Positions 36,279-48,076 of a DNA stretch of 64,000 nucleotides are shown piece by piece. Made by a program: the position numbers and the translations under genes. The number at the start of each line of letters is the position of its first letter. The first letter of the stretch is position 1. This stretch comes from Phenylobacterium sp. (GTDB lineage Bacteria > Pseudomonadota > Alphaproteobacteria > Caulobacterales > Caulobacteraceae). The notes under the pieces were generated by a model that saw only the letters and a program-made list of their open reading frames with translations, ran no database searches and was not told the DNA's origin. Location of the stretch: the NCBI RefSeq assembly GCF_004297125.1, contig NZ_SCVD01000028.1:124001-188000 (forward strand), in the 5' to 3' direction.

Positions 36279-37468
36279 TTGAGGCCTGCAAGTCCCTCGA
36301 GCACGAACAGCCGCGCATCGTCGGCCAAGCCGACGCGGATCAGGGTGCGGACGATCCGCACGCGGTCGCCCAGGGCCGGGCCGGCCGGGCCGGCGTCCGC
36401 GGCGGTCCACAGGGCCAGCAGCGCGGCCTCGCCCACACGGCGGCTGTCGGCGGCGGCCTCCAGGGCCAGGCTGCGGCCCGCCGGCGCCTTGCCCTCGGGC
36501 ACGGGGAAGGCCGAAATGCGGGCCCGGTCCGGTCCGGGAAGGTCGTTGGCGAGCGAGGCCAGCAGCACCGCCGCCGCCTGCAGGCGCGGCTTCGTCTTCG
36601 GATCGGCAGCGTCCGCCGCCGCGGCGATCAGGGCCGAGACCGCGGACTCGGGCGGCAGGCCGGAGATCACCGCCTGCCCCAGGCCGCCGATCTGGGCGTC
36701 GATCAGACTCAGGTCGTAACGGGGCGCCACGGGATCGGCGCCGCTGGCGGCCGCCGCCACCGCGGGCGCGGGCTTGGCCGCCGCGAGATCGAGCCCCAGG
36801 CTCTTGGAGAGCGCCAGGTCGAGCCCGTTGCGCAGCGACGCCGCGCCGCCCGGCGCGCCCGACAGCTTGGCGCCCATCAGCCGGCCGTAGATCGCGTCGC
36901 GCGCCTGGGCCTGGGCCAGGTCGAAGGTGAGCTGGGCCTCGGCCCCCTGCCCGGCCTCGGCCTGGCAGAAGGCGCGCAGGCGCAGCCAGTAGGCCTCGCC
37001 CCGTCCCGTCGACAGCCCCTCGGCGATGCTGCAGGCCCGCGCGTTGTCGCCGGCCAGCAGGGCGGTCTCCGCCGCCGCCTGCGACAGCGCCGCGTTACGG
37101 TCCAGGCCGGGCGCGCGGTCCAGGATCCGGGTCGCCGCGGCCACGTCGCCCAGGGCGATCAGGGCGCCGGCGCGGGCCCCGGACAGGGCCTCGTCGCCCG
37201 AGGAGCCCTCGGGACCCTTGGCGCCGGTCGCCAGCACGCGCCGGGCCAGGGACGCCGAGGCCGGCGACAGCGGCTTGGCGGCCAGCAGCGGCAGCACCGC
37301 CCGGGCGGTCTCGATCGGCGTGCCCTGCCACAGGTCGGCGGGCAGGCCGGTGTCGCGGCCCGGCGTCGAGAAGGCGTCCGGCGGCGCGAGCTGGACGACC
37401 TGCACCTGGGCGCTGGCGGGCGCCGCCGCCAGCATCAGAAGACCTGCGAAGAGAGCGATACGCGACAT
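36275..37468 (-). CDS. Exported alpha-helical protein of unknown function
   Basis: 397 residues with a signal peptide (MSRIALFAGLLMLAAAPASA). The mature part is Ala/Leu-rich with helical repeats, resembling TPR or Sel1-like periplasmic proteins (GEAYWLRLRAFCQAEAGQG). It carries only a few cysteines and no catalytic signature I recognise. It is divergent from aroK with a 67-base gap and translationally overlapped with xerD. Confidence 0.8.
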   Translation of the reverse strand: MSRIALFAGLLMLAAAPASAQVQVVQLAPPDAFSTPGRDTGLPADLWQGTPIETARAVLPLLAAKPLSPASASLARRVLATGAKGPEGSSGDEALSGARAGALIALGDVAAATRILDRAPGLDRNAALSQAAAETALLAGDNARACSIAEGLSTGRGEAYWLRLRAFCQAEAGQGAEAQLTFDLAQAQARDAIYGRLMGAKLSGAPGGAASLRNGLDLALSKSLGLDLAAAKPAPAVAAAASGADPVAPRYDLSLIDAQIGGLGQAVISGLPPESAVSALIAAAADAADPKTKPRLQAAAVLLASLANDLPGPDRARISAFPVPEGKAPAGRSLALEAAADSRRVGEAALLALWTAADAGPAGPALGDRVRIVRTLIRVGLADDARLFVLEGLAGLK

Positions 37469-37535
37469 GGAGACAGCTTATCCACGGCCGCGCGTTGGCG
37501 CGAGTACCTAGGACCGTGTAAAGGCTGCGCCGTTG

Positions 37536-38084
37536 ATGGACCGCTACGAACCGCTCCGCCGCCGCACCATCGCGCTTGTGGGCCTCATGGGCGTCGGCAA
37601 GTCGAGTGTGGGCCGCCGCCTGGCGAACGCGCTGGGCCTGCCCTTCCGCGACGCGGATGCCGAGGTCGAGGCGGCGGCTGGCCGATCGATCCCCGAGATC
37701 TTCGCCGAGTTGGGCGAGCCGGCTTTCCGCGACGGCGAGCGACGGGTGATCGCCCGCCTGCTCGAAGGCCCGCCGATCGTGCTGGCCACCGGCGGGGGCG
37801 CCTTCATGAACCCTGAGACCCGGGCGCTGATCAAGGCGCGCGCCCTGTCGATCTGGCTGCAGGCCGACCTTGAGGTGCTGGCGCGTCGCGTCGGGCGCAA
37901 GGACAGCCGGCCGCTCCTCGCGGGCAAGGACCCGCTGGAGGTCCTGCGCGCCCAGGCCGAGGCGCGCTACCCCGCCTATGCCGAGGCCGATATCGCGGTC
38001 GAGACCGGCGACACCGCCCACCACATCACGGTGGGCCAGGTGATCGACGCCATGTTCAAGCACCTGGGTGAGCCCGCAGAATGA
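37536..38084 (+). CDS. aroK: Shikimate kinase
   Basis: 182 residues. Walker A is GLMGVGKSS near residue 16. The shikimate-binding DADAEVEAAAGRSI and the TGGGAF loop are present, as is the R in RKDSRPLL. It phosphorylates shikimate in the aromatic amino acid pathway. It is the first gene of a rightward run whose stops and starts overlap (aroB starts at 38081). ATG 37536 is used instead of the TTG directly before it. Confidence 0.95.
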   Translation: MDRYEPLRRRTIALVGLMGVGKSSVGRRLANALGLPFRDADAEVEAAAGRSIPEIFAELGEPAFRDGERRVIARLLEGPPIVLATGGGAFMNPETRALIKARALSIWLQADLEVLARRVGRKDSRPLLAGKDPLEVLRAQAEARYPAYAEADIAVETGDTAHHITVGQVIDAMFKHLGEPAE

Positions 38085-39193
38085 GCCGCACCATTCCCGT
38101 CGGCCTCGGCGACCGGACCTATGACGTGGTGGTGGGCGATGGCCTGCTGGACGCCGCAGGCCGCCTGATCGCGCCGTTCCAGACCCGTGGCCGCACCGCC
38201 GTGGTCAGCGACGAGACCGTCTGGCGCCTGCACGGCGAACGCCTGACCGCCGCGCTGAGGGCCGCCGGCATCGAGGCCTTGCCGGTGATCGTGCCGCCAG
38301 GGGAGCAGACCAAGAGCTTCGAAGGCCTGGCCGACGTCTCCGACCGGTTGCTGGCGCTGGAACTGGACCGTGGCGACATCGTCACGGCCTTCGGCGGCGG
38401 CGTGGTGGGCGACCTCGCGGGCTTCGCCGCGGCGATCTACAAGCGCGGCATCGACTTCGTGCAGATCCCGACGACGCTCCTGGCGCAGGTCGACTCCTCG
38501 GTCGGCGGAAAGACCGCCATCGACACCCCGCGCGGCAAGAACCTGGTGGGCGCCTTCCATCAGCCGAAGCTGGTGCTGGCCGACCTCGGGGTGCTGTCGA
38601 CCCTGCCGGACCGCGAGATGCGCGCCGGCTACGCCGAGGTCATCAAGTACGGCCTGCTGGGCGACCTCCGCTTCTTCGAGTGGCTGGAAGTCAACGGCGC
38701 GGCGGTGCTGGCCCGCGAATCGGCGGCGCTCGCCCAGGCCGTCGCGCGTTCCATCGAGATGAAGGCCGAGATCGTCGCCGAGGACGAACGCGAGCAGGGC
38801 CGCCGCGCGCTGCTGAACCTCGGCCACACCTTCGGCCACGCCCTGGAATCCGAGACCGGCTACGGCGAGGCCCTGCTGCACGGCGAGGCGGTCGGGGCGG
38901 GCATGGCGCTGGCCTTCCGCTTCTCCGCCGCCCGGGGGCTGGTGACCGGCCAGGACGCCCAGCGCGCCACGCGCGGCATCGCCGCCTCGGGCCTGCCCAC
39001 TACCCTGGCCGAGGTCCCCGGCCACCCGTTCGACGCCGGCCGCCTGGTCGCCCACATGGGCCAGGACAAGAAGGCCGAGGCGGGCCGCCTCACCTTCATC
39101 CTCGCCCGCGCCCTTGGCGAAGCCTTCGTGGCCAAGGACGTGGATGCCGCCGCCGTACGCGACTTCCTGCTCTCGGAGGGAGCAACCCTGTGA
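38081..39193 (+). CDS. aroB: 3-dehydroquinate synthase
   Basis: 370 residues. The NAD-binding and metal residues are seen in ETKSFEGL-like PPGEQTKSFEGLADV, GGGVVGDLAGFAAAIYKRG, PTTLLAQVDSSVGGKTAID, and the zinc-binding GHTFGHALE and HGEAVGAGMA. It closes DAHP to 3-dehydroquinate, the second step of the shikimate pathway. It overlaps aroK and the transporter gene by four bases each. Confidence 0.97.
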   Translation: MSRTIPVGLGDRTYDVVVGDGLLDAAGRLIAPFQTRGRTAVVSDETVWRLHGERLTAALRAAGIEALPVIVPPGEQTKSFEGLADVSDRLLALELDRGDIVTAFGGGVVGDLAGFAAAIYKRGIDFVQIPTTLLAQVDSSVGGKTAIDTPRGKNLVGAFHQPKLVLADLGVLSTLPDREMRAGYAEVIKYGLLGDLRFFEWLEVNGAAVLARESAALAQAVARSIEMKAEIVAEDEREQGRRALLNLGHTFGHALESETGYGEALLHGEAVGAGMALAFRFSAARGLVTGQDAQRATRGIAASGLPTTLAEVPGHPFDAGRLVAHMGQDKKAEAGRLTFILARALGEAFVAKDVDAAAVRDFLLSEGATL

Positions 39194-40491
39194 ACATGGT
39201 CGTAGCCACTCTGCTGGCGCTCGCCCCTACCCTCGTCCTGCTGCTGAGCATCTCGGGGCTGATCTCGGCCGCCGAGACCTCCATGACCGCCGCCTCGCGC
39301 GGACGGATGCACCAGCTCGAGCGCGACGGCGACCGCGCGGCCCGCCGGGTCAACAAGCTGATCGGCGACCAGGAGACGATGATCGGGGCGATCCTGCTCT
39401 CGAACAACGTCATCAACATCTTCGCCTCGGCCCTGACCACCGCCGTGCTGACGTCGCTGTTCCCCCAAGGATCGGTGGCGGGCCCGATCATCGCCACCGT
39501 GGTGATGACCGTGTTGGTGGTGATCTTCTCCGAGATCCTGCCCAAGACCATCGCCATCGCCCGGGCCGACGAGGTGGCTCGGGCGCTCTCCATCCCCACC
39601 TACTGGACCGTGCGCATCTTCGGCCCGCTCGCCTCGGCCGCCCAGTGGGTGGTGCGCCTGACGCTCCGGCCCTTCGGCATCAAGCTGGACGCCGGCACGG
39701 ACGTGCTGGCCGCCCACGAGGAGATCCGCGGCGCGGTGGAGTACCACCACTCCGAAGGCCTGGTGGAGACCCGTGACCGCTACATGCTGGGCGGTGTGCT
39801 CGACCTGGGCGAGATGGATGTCTCCGAGGTCATGGTCCACCGCCGGTCGATGGAGACGGTGGACGGCGGGCTGAGCCCACGGGAGATCGTGGCCGAGACC
39901 CTGGCCAGCCAGCACAGCCGGGTCCCGATCTACCTGAGCGAGCCCGAGAACGTCGTCGGCATCCTGCATGTGAAGGACCTGCTGCAGGCGATCACGGACG
40001 CCGACGGGCGCATCGACGACCTCGACGTCCGGGCGATCCTGCGCGAGCCCTGGTTCATCCCCGAGACCACCAGCCTCAAGGACCAGCTCGCCGCCTTCCT
40101 GAAGCGCCACAACCACTTCGCCCTGGTGGTGGACGAGTACGGCGCCCTGCAGGGCCTGGTCACGCTGGAGGACATCCTTGAGGAGATCGTCGGCGAGATC
40201 GAGGACGAGCACGACGTGGTCGCGGCCGGGATCAAGCCGGCCGGTGACGGCGGGGTGATCGTCGAGGGGTCGGTCACCATCCGCGACCTCAACCGGGCCA
40301 TGAACTGGGACCTGCCCGACGAGGAGGCGGTCACGATGGCCGGCCTGCTGATCCACGAGGCCCAGGCGATCCCGGAGGTCGGCCAGACCTACACCTTCCA
40401 CCGCCACCGCTTCCGCGTGGAAGCCCGCAAGGGCGCCCGCATCACCTCGCTGAAGGTCGACCCGCTCCCGCCCCTCGACGACGGGGACTGA
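39190..40491 (+). CDS. HlyC/CorC (CNNM/DUF21) family transporter
   Basis: 433 residues from GTG 39190, which overlaps the aroB TGA (GTGA). The N-terminal DUF21 membrane domain has three or four helices (LLALAPTLVLLLSISGLISA, SEILPKTIAIARADEV). Two CBS domains follow (VMVHRRSMETVDGG, VDEYGALQGLVTLEDILEEIVGE), then a C-terminal CorC_HlyC domain (VTMAGLLIHEAQAIP). Relatives export Mg2+/Co2+ ions. The linkage to aroK-aroB is common in alphaproteobacteria. Confidence 0.92.
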   Translation: MNMVVATLLALAPTLVLLLSISGLISAAETSMTAASRGRMHQLERDGDRAARRVNKLIGDQETMIGAILLSNNVINIFASALTTAVLTSLFPQGSVAGPIIATVVMTVLVVIFSEILPKTIAIARADEVARALSIPTYWTVRIFGPLASAAQWVVRLTLRPFGIKLDAGTDVLAAHEEIRGAVEYHHSEGLVETRDRYMLGGVLDLGEMDVSEVMVHRRSMETVDGGLSPREIVAETLASQHSRVPIYLSEPENVVGILHVKDLLQAITDADGRIDDLDVRAILREPWFIPETTSLKDQLAAFLKRHNHFALVVDEYGALQGLVTLEDILEEIVGEIEDEHDVVAAGIKPAGDGGVIVEGSVTIRDLNRAMNWDLPDEEAVTMAGLLIHEAQAIPEVGQTYTFHRHRFRVEARKGARITSLKVDPLPPLDDGD

Positions 40492-40515
40492 ACAACTAGG
40501 TCGCCGGCCGAAGGC

Positions 40516-40767
40516 TCAGCCTTCGCGGTAGTAGGGCTCGACCGGGCCCTGCAGCTTCATGGTGAGCTGATTGCCGTGGCGGTCCTTGGAGTTGCCGACG
40601 GCCAGCCGCACCCAGCCCTCGCTGACGCAGTATTCCTCGACGTTGGTCTTGTCCTGGCCCTTGAAACGCACGCCCACGTTCCGCTGCAGGACCTCGGCGT
40701 CATAGAACGGGCTGTTGGGGTCCACCGACAGCCGGTCCGGCAGGGCGGGAGAAGTGTCTTCGCTCAT
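40516..40767 (-). CDS. DUF3297 family protein
   Basis: 83 residues from ATG 40767 (MSEDTSPALPDRLSVDPNSP). The sequence FYDAEVLQRNVGVRFKGQDK, with a GWVRLAVGN segment, matches the small DUF3297 family. The function is unknown; homologues occur across proteobacteria as single genes. It converges with the transporter gene and is divergent from the S9 peptidase. Confidence 0.85.
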   Translation of the reverse strand: MSEDTSPALPDRLSVDPNSPFYDAEVLQRNVGVRFKGQDKTNVEEYCVSEGWVRLAVGNSKDRHGNQLTMKLQGPVEPYYREG

Positions 40768-40862
40768 GGGCCGGGACCTCGCACGAAGGCCGTCGCCGTT
40801 CAAGGTTCCGATCGTCGCGCGCCTCATTGCCAAGCCGCCTCCGAGGCTGTTCAACAACGGCC

Positions 40863-43076
40863 ATGAAACTCAGCCTCGCCGCGCTTGCGGCCCTGCTCGT
40901 CGTTGCGCCCGCCATGGCCGAAAAGCTTCCCGCCCAGCGGATCTTCGAAAGCCCCGACATCTCCGGGCCCCGTGCTCGCGGCGTGAAGCTGTCGCCGGAC
41001 GGCAAGTCGGTGACCTACATCAAGACCCGCGCCGACGACCTGACGATCACCGACCTCTGGATCGCCGACGTGGCCGGCGGCGAGCCGCGCCTGTTGCTGG
41101 ACGGCAAGCAGCTGGCCCCGGCGGAGCGCGAACTCTCCGAGGCCGAGAAGGCGCGGCGCGAGCGGGCCGGCGTCGCCACCCGCGGCGTCGTGGACTACGC
41201 CTGGGACGACCAGGGCAAGGCGATCCTGGCGCCCGTCGAAGGCGACGTCTGGGTCTATGACGTGGGGGCGAAACAGGCCCGCCAGCTCACCAGGACCGCC
41301 GGCGACGAAATCGACGCCAAGATCTCGCCGAAGGGCGGCTTCGTCTCCTACGTCCGGGACGACAACCTCTACGTCACCCCCACCGCCGGCGGCGGCGAAC
41401 GCGCCCTGACCGAGGGCGGGACCGAGCTGAAGAGCTGGGCCACCGCCGAGTTCATCGCCCAGGAGGAGATGGACCGCTCCACCGGCTACTGGTGGAGCCC
41501 GGACGACAAGGCCATAGCCCTCGCCTTCGTCGACCAGACCGGCGTCGACATCGTCGAACGGCCCGAGGTCAACGCCACCGGCGCCCGTGTCGTGCCCCAG
41601 CGCTATCCCCGCCCCGGCCGCCCGAACGCCAAGGTCGATCTCTTCGTCCAGCCGCTCGACGGCGGCGCGCGCGTGAAGGTGGATCTGGGGGCCAACGCCG
41701 ACATCTACCTGGCCCGCGTCGCCTGGGCGAAGGACGGCAGGACCCTCTACGTCCAGCGCGAGAGCCGCGACCAGCGCCGCCTGGACCTGCTGGCCGTCGA
41801 CCCCAAGACCGGCCAGGGCAAGGTGATCCTCACCGAGACCAGCCCCCACTGGGTGGACCTCAGCGACGACTTCAAGCCGCTCAAGGACGGGACCTTCCTG
41901 TGGTCGTCCGAGCGCTCGGGCTGGCGCCACCTCTATCTCTACGCCGCCGACGGCAAGCCGATCCGCCAGGTCACCCAGGGCGACTGGCCGGTGGAGAAGA
42001 TCGAGGGCGTCGACGAGGTCGCCAAGTCCGTCATCTTCGCCGCCCACAAGGACCGCCCCGGAGAGCGCCGGATCTATTCCGTCTCCTACGCCAGACCGGC
42101 CGAGCCCAAGGCCCTGACCCCGGCCGGCGGCTGGTGGACGGTGACGGTGGCCAACAAGGGCGGCGCCTTCGCCGGAACCTACGAGGACCCGAAGACCCCG
42201 CCGCAGACCGCCCTCTACCGCGCCGACGGGACCCGCGTGCGCTGGATCGAGGAGAACGCGCTGAAGGCGGGACATCCGTTCTGGCCGTACGTCGACCACC
42301 TGCGCACGCCGGAGTTCGGGACCATCAAGGCCGCCGACGGCAGCCCGCTGTGGTGGTCGCTGCGCACGCCGCCCGGCTTCGATCCGTCGAAGAAGTACCC
42401 GGTGATCGTCCAGGTCTACGGCGGCCCCTCCGGCCCCCGCGTGGCCGGCAACTGGCATACCCCCGAGGACCAGATCCTGCTGGACGCCGGCTACATCCTG
42501 TTCCGCCTCGACAACCGCGGCGTCGGCTATCGCTCGGTGGCCTTCAAGACCGCCATCGACCGCAGGATGGGCCAGCTGGAGGTCGACGATCAGGTCGCAG
42601 GCGCCAGGTACCTGCAGTCCCTGCCCTACGTGGACGCCAGCCGCATCGGCGTCACCGGCTGGTCCTACGGCGGCTACATGACGCTGCTGATGCTCACCGC
42701 CCCGGACAGCCCGTTCAGGGCCGGCGTGGCGGGCGCGCCGGTCACCGACTGGAAGCTCTACGACACCCACTACACCGAGCGCTTCATGGGTACGCCCGAG
42801 AACAACGCCGACGGCTACGCGAAGTCCGAGGTGGTGACCCGCCTGTCCCGCCTGAAGCCCGGTTCGCTGCTGCTGGTCCACGGCATGGCGGACGACAACG
42901 TCACCTTCGACCACTCCACCCGGGTGCTGTTCGCCCTGCAGGCTGAGGGCAAGCCGTTCGAGACCATGGTCTACCCCGGCCTGCGCCACCGCGGGGGCTG
43001 GACGCCGACCAACCGCATGCACCGCGCCATGCAGGCCCTCGACTTCTTCGACCGCAAGCTGAAGGCGACTGACTAG
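40863..43076 (+). CDS. S9 family dipeptidyl peptidase (DPP IV type)
   Basis: 737 residues with a signal peptide (MKLSLAALAALLVV). The N-terminal half is a beta-propeller of the DPPIV_N kind, with the EEMDRSTGYWWSPD glutamate pair that binds the substrate amino terminus. The C-terminal hydrolase has Ser in GWSYGGYM, Asp in HGMADDNV and His in LRHRGG. It removes dipeptides from periplasmic peptides. The stop overlaps that of the LysR gene by four bases. Confidence 0.93.
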   Translation: MKLSLAALAALLVVAPAMAEKLPAQRIFESPDISGPRARGVKLSPDGKSVTYIKTRADDLTITDLWIADVAGGEPRLLLDGKQLAPAERELSEAEKARRERAGVATRGVVDYAWDDQGKAILAPVEGDVWVYDVGAKQARQLTRTAGDEIDAKISPKGGFVSYVRDDNLYVTPTAGGGERALTEGGTELKSWATAEFIAQEEMDRSTGYWWSPDDKAIALAFVDQTGVDIVERPEVNATGARVVPQRYPRPGRPNAKVDLFVQPLDGGARVKVDLGANADIYLARVAWAKDGRTLYVQRESRDQRRLDLLAVDPKTGQGKVILTETSPHWVDLSDDFKPLKDGTFLWSSERSGWRHLYLYAADGKPIRQVTQGDWPVEKIEGVDEVAKSVIFAAHKDRPGERRIYSVSYARPAEPKALTPAGGWWTVTVANKGGAFAGTYEDPKTPPQTALYRADGTRVRWIEENALKAGHPFWPYVDHLRTPEFGTIKAADGSPLWWSLRTPPGFDPSKKYPVIVQVYGGPSGPRVAGNWHTPEDQILLDAGYILFRLDNRGVGYRSVAFKTAIDRRMGQLEVDDQVAGARYLQSLPYVDASRIGVTGWSYGGYMTLLMLTAPDSPFRAGVAGAPVTDWKLYDTHYTERFMGTPENNADGYAKSEVVTRLSRLKPGSLLLVHGMADDNVTFDHSTRVLFALQAEGKPFETMVYPGLRHRGGWTPTNRMHRAMQALDFFDRKLKATD

Positions 43077-43993
43077 GGTTGGCCGGCCCGCGCCGCCAAC
43101 GGGCGTTCGCGGTACTCCCGCGTCAGGGCCTGGATGCGCGGCGCGAAGAAGTCGATGAAGGCGCGCACCCTTGGCGCGTCCTTCAGGTCGGGCCGCGTGA
43201 CGATCCAGGTGAACGACAGGCTTTCGGGGGCCGGCGGGAAGATCTGTATGAGGTCCGGATCCATGTCGGCCAGGATGCAGGGCATCGAGCCGATGGCGAT
43301 GCCCGCCCGCACGGAGGCGAACATGTTGGTGGCGCTGTTCGACTTGAACGTCACGGCCACGTCCGGCGCTCGCTCGAGGATCACCGCGAGACCCGGGTAG
43401 TTGCGCTCGCTCTCGCCGCCGATCAGCACGTGGTTCTTGAGCTCGTCCAGGGTGGTCGGCAGGCCCATGCGGGCCGCGTAGGCCTGGCTGCAGTAGAGGG
43501 CCCAGTCGGTCTCGCTGACCTTGCGCGCCACCAGGTTGGAATCGGGCAGTTCGAATCCGCCGCGGATCGCCACGTCCGCCTCGCCGGCCTCGATGTCCAG
43601 TTGGTCGTCGGTGATGGCCAGTTCCAGCGTGACGTCCGGATACGCGGCCCGGAATTCCGGCAGCAGCGGGATGATCCCGGAATTGGCCGTCATCTCGCTC
43701 ATGGTCACCCGCAGCGTGCCCGAGGCGCCGCGTTGGTGGACCTCCACCGTGTTGCGCATGGCCAGCGCGGCGCGCTCCATGGCCTCGGCGTCGGCCACCA
43801 GACCGCGGCCGGCCTCGGTCAGGCTGGCGCCGGCCTGATGGCGCTCCACCAGCCGCAGGCCCAGGTCCCTCTCCAGCGCTTCCAGCCGCCGCGCCACGGT
43901 GGTCTGGTTCACGCCCAGCTCCCGCGCGGCGGCCGCCGTCGATCCGCCGCGCGCCACGGCCAGCAAGGCCTTCACGTCGTTCCAGTCGAACAT
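43073..43993 (-). CDS. LysR family transcriptional regulator
   Basis: 306 residues. The N-terminal winged helix (LLAVARGGSTAAAARELGVN) is followed by a LysR substrate domain (GTLRVTMSEMTANSGIIPLL). This subgroup resembles regulators of proline or glutathione S-transferase-linked genes. No divergent target is adjacent, since its 5' side faces the hybrid kinase's end. The target is unknown. Confidence 0.92.
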   Translation of the reverse strand: MFDWNDVKALLAVARGGSTAAAARELGVNQTTVARRLEALERDLGLRLVERHQAGASLTEAGRGLVADAEAMERAALAMRNTVEVHQRGASGTLRVTMSEMTANSGIIPLLPEFRAAYPDVTLELAITDDQLDIEAGEADVAIRGGFELPDSNLVARKVSETDWALYCSQAYAARMGLPTTLDELKNHVLIGGESERNYPGLAVILERAPDVAVTFKSNSATNMFASVRAGIAIGSMPCILADMDPDLIQIFPPAPESLSFTWIVTRPDLKDAPRVRAFIDFFAPRIQALTREYRERPLAARAGQP

Positions 43994-44031
43994 GGCCCCA
44001 TGTCGCCACGGTCGGGCGGCGCGGGCAAGGC

Positions 44032-46170
<2,139 letters not shown>

Positions 46171-46249
46171 GGATCATCCATGTCGCCCAGGCGTCGCAAC
46201 GGTCCGTAAACGCGACGGGCCGCGGCGGCAGACAAACTGTCGCAGACGG

Positions 46250-47014
46250 CTACTTCGGCTTGCGGAACTTCATCACGAACTGATCGGTCTTGCCGCGGAT
46301 CGCCGGGTCGAAGACGTTCTTGTCATGGGCGTCGGATGGGTCCTTCAGCAGCGGGCTCTCGCCTTCCAGCTTGAAGCCCGCGGCCTCCACCTCCTCCTTC
46401 ACGATCGCCGGATCGATCCGGTGGACCTTCATCGGCGGCTCCAGCCCCGAGCCTGCCACGGCCACATGGTCGACGATCAGATAGACCCCGCCCGGCTTCA
46501 GCGACTTGAACACCTCGGCGTTGACCTTGGCCGCCGTGTCCTTCGGGAACGGGGTCAGGTGCAGGTCGTGGTAGTTCTGGACCGTCAGCACCAGGTCGAC
46601 GCCGTCCGGCAGGTCCAGCGCGCCCAACGACGAGGTCAGGGCCGTGATGTTGGGATAGGCGGCCGCGACCTTCTTCTGGTCCTCGCCGTACTTGGCCTGG
46701 AACTGGATGAACTCGGACGGCTGGTAGGCGATCACCTGGCCCTTCGGCCCCACCGCCACCGAGAGCAGGCGGGTGAAGTACCCGCCGCCCATGATCAGGT
46801 CGACGACCTTGTCCCCCGTCTTCACGCCGGCGAACTCCAGCAGCTCGCCCGGCTTGCGGGCGGCGTCGCGGGCCGCCTCGTCGGCCGGCCGCGCCTTGTC
46901 GGCCATCGCCGCCACGATGTTCGGCGGGGGCGCCGCCTGAGCCGTCGACACCGCCGCCGCCGAAGCGCCCAGCGCCAGCGCCGCCGCGGCGGCCATCATC
47001 CACATCCGCGCCAT
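46250..47014 (-). CDS. Exported class I SAM-dependent methyltransferase-like protein
   Basis: 254 residues from ATG 47014, preceded by GGAGGAGG with 8-base spacing. An N-terminal signal peptide (MARMWMMAAAAALALG to STAQAA) precedes a methyltransferase fold with motif I VVDLIMGGGYFTRLL and later LVLTVQNYHDLHL and LKPGGVYLIVDH. This COG4798-like group is predicted to be periplasmic even though SAM is cytoplasmic, so the in vivo activity is unclear. Confidence 0.85.
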   Translation of the reverse strand: MARMWMMAAAAALALGASAAAVSTAQAAPPPNIVAAMADKARPADEAARDAARKPGELLEFAGVKTGDKVVDLIMGGGYFTRLLSVAVGPKGQVIAYQPSEFIQFQAKYGEDQKKVAAAYPNITALTSSLGALDLPDGVDLVLTVQNYHDLHLTPFPKDTAAKVNAEVFKSLKPGGVYLIVDHVAVAGSGLEPPMKVHRIDPAIVKEEVEAAGFKLEGESPLLKDPSDAHDKNVFDPAIRGKTDQFVMKFRKPK

Positions 47015-47130
47015 GACCCGCGCCTCCTCCATTGTTGTGGCGGCAAGCTAGCACCCCCGACAGCCGAGCCTCTAGCGGCATGCGGGGAACGGCCGTATCC
47101 TTGCGGTGCGTGTCAGTCAGGAGCCGTTGT

Positions 47131-47925
47131 GTGATCAAGTCGATCATCGGGGGCGCGGCTGTCGCTGCGCTTCTTTCCGGGCCGGCCTCGGCCGCGGTCC
47201 GTTCCCCTGCCCTGGCGTGGGTCGTCAGTCCCACCGACACCGGCTGCCGCGTCGAGCTGGAGCTGGTCGGCCGCTCCGGCGGGATCACGCCCGTCAGCCT
47301 GACGTCGGACGGCCAGCTGGTCAGCCTGCGGTTCTTCAAGGACGACCTGCCGGCCCGCGCCTTCCTGCCGATCCGCATCGACAAGGCGCGGTTCTCCAAC
47401 CTGATGCTGCGCGGCGAGGGCGCCTCGGGCGAACTCGTGCTGTCGGAGGAGACCGAGGCGGCCATGAAGAAGGGGGGCACGCTGGGGGTGGCCTGGCTGT
47501 CCGAGGAGCCGCTCACCGCGTCCCTGGCCGGATCGGAGCAAGGGCTCTCCGACCTGCGCGTCTGCGGCGCCCAGACCGCCTCGCGGCATCGCGAGCGGGC
47601 CGTCGCCGAGCAGGCCGCCCGCGACCGGGCCGAGGCCGAGGGGCGCGCCAGGGCGTTGAACGAAGCCCAGCTCGCCGCCGTCCAGGCCCAGACCGCCGCC
47701 GCGGAGGCGCAGCGCCGCCAAGTGGAGGAGACCGCCGAGCGCCAGCGCCGGCTGGAGGCCGCCCAGGCCGAGCGCACCTACGCCGAGGCCCGCCAGCGCG
47801 CCTACGAGGAGGAGCGCCGCCGCGCCTACCAGGCCCAGTACGACGATGATGAACAGGACCCGCGCTGGGCGCCGCCGCCACGTCCGGTGTGGCCGCCGCG
47901 GCCCTACTACAGCCCGTACCGGTAG
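47131..47925 (+). CDS. Exported protein with coiled coil and proline-rich tail
   Basis: 264 residues from GTG 47131, placed by AGGAG at 47119-47123. Signal peptide IKSIIGGAAVAALLS to PASAA. A globular N-terminal half with one pair of cysteines is followed by a long Ala/Glu/Arg/Gln-rich coiled coil (EAEGRARALNEAQLAAVQAQ), then an acidic patch DDDEQDP and a PPRPVWPPRPYYSPYR tail. The family is not recognised; an envelope-associated role is likely. Confidence 0.78.
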   Translation: MIKSIIGGAAVAALLSGPASAAVRSPALAWVVSPTDTGCRVELELVGRSGGITPVSLTSDGQLVSLRFFKDDLPARAFLPIRIDKARFSNLMLRGEGASGELVLSEETEAAMKKGGTLGVAWLSEEPLTASLAGSEQGLSDLRVCGAQTASRHRERAVAEQAARDRAEAEGRARALNEAQLAAVQAQTAAAEAQRRQVEETAERQRRLEAAQAERTYAEARQRAYEEERRRAYQAQYDDDEQDPRWAPPPRPVWPPRPYYSPYR

Positions 47926-47937
47926 GGCAAAAGCAAA

Positions 47938-47959
47938 CGGCCCGGCTTGCGCCGGGCCG
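47938..47959 (+). terminator. GC-rich hairpin after the coiled-coil gene
   Basis: CGGCCCGGC (47938-47946) pairs perfectly with GCCGGGCCG (47951-47959) with loop TTGC. Position suggests a terminator; the following sequence AAGCCGTTGTC is only weakly T-rich. Confidence 0.6.
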
Positions 47960-47970
47960 AAGCCGTTGTC

Positions 47971-48076
47971 CTAGAGTGCTTTCCGGCGAAGTGGATACCG
48001 GTTCCCCGCCAGAAAGCGCGACAAAGCAAAGACCTGGAGCGCAGCTCCGATTCAATCGGAGCGAACGGCGCTCTAG
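47971..48076. repeat. Alphaproteobacterial palindromic intergenic element
   Basis: A 106-base element bounded by CTAGAG and CTCTAG. Its GCGAAGTGGATACCGGTT core and the GCGCGACAAAGCAAAGA segment match a dispersed element I know from many rhizobial and caulobacterial genomes. An inner stem GCTCCGATT-C-AATCGGAGC lies near its right end. Its last bases provide the TAG stop codon of the leftward PEP-CTERM gene. Confidence 0.8.
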
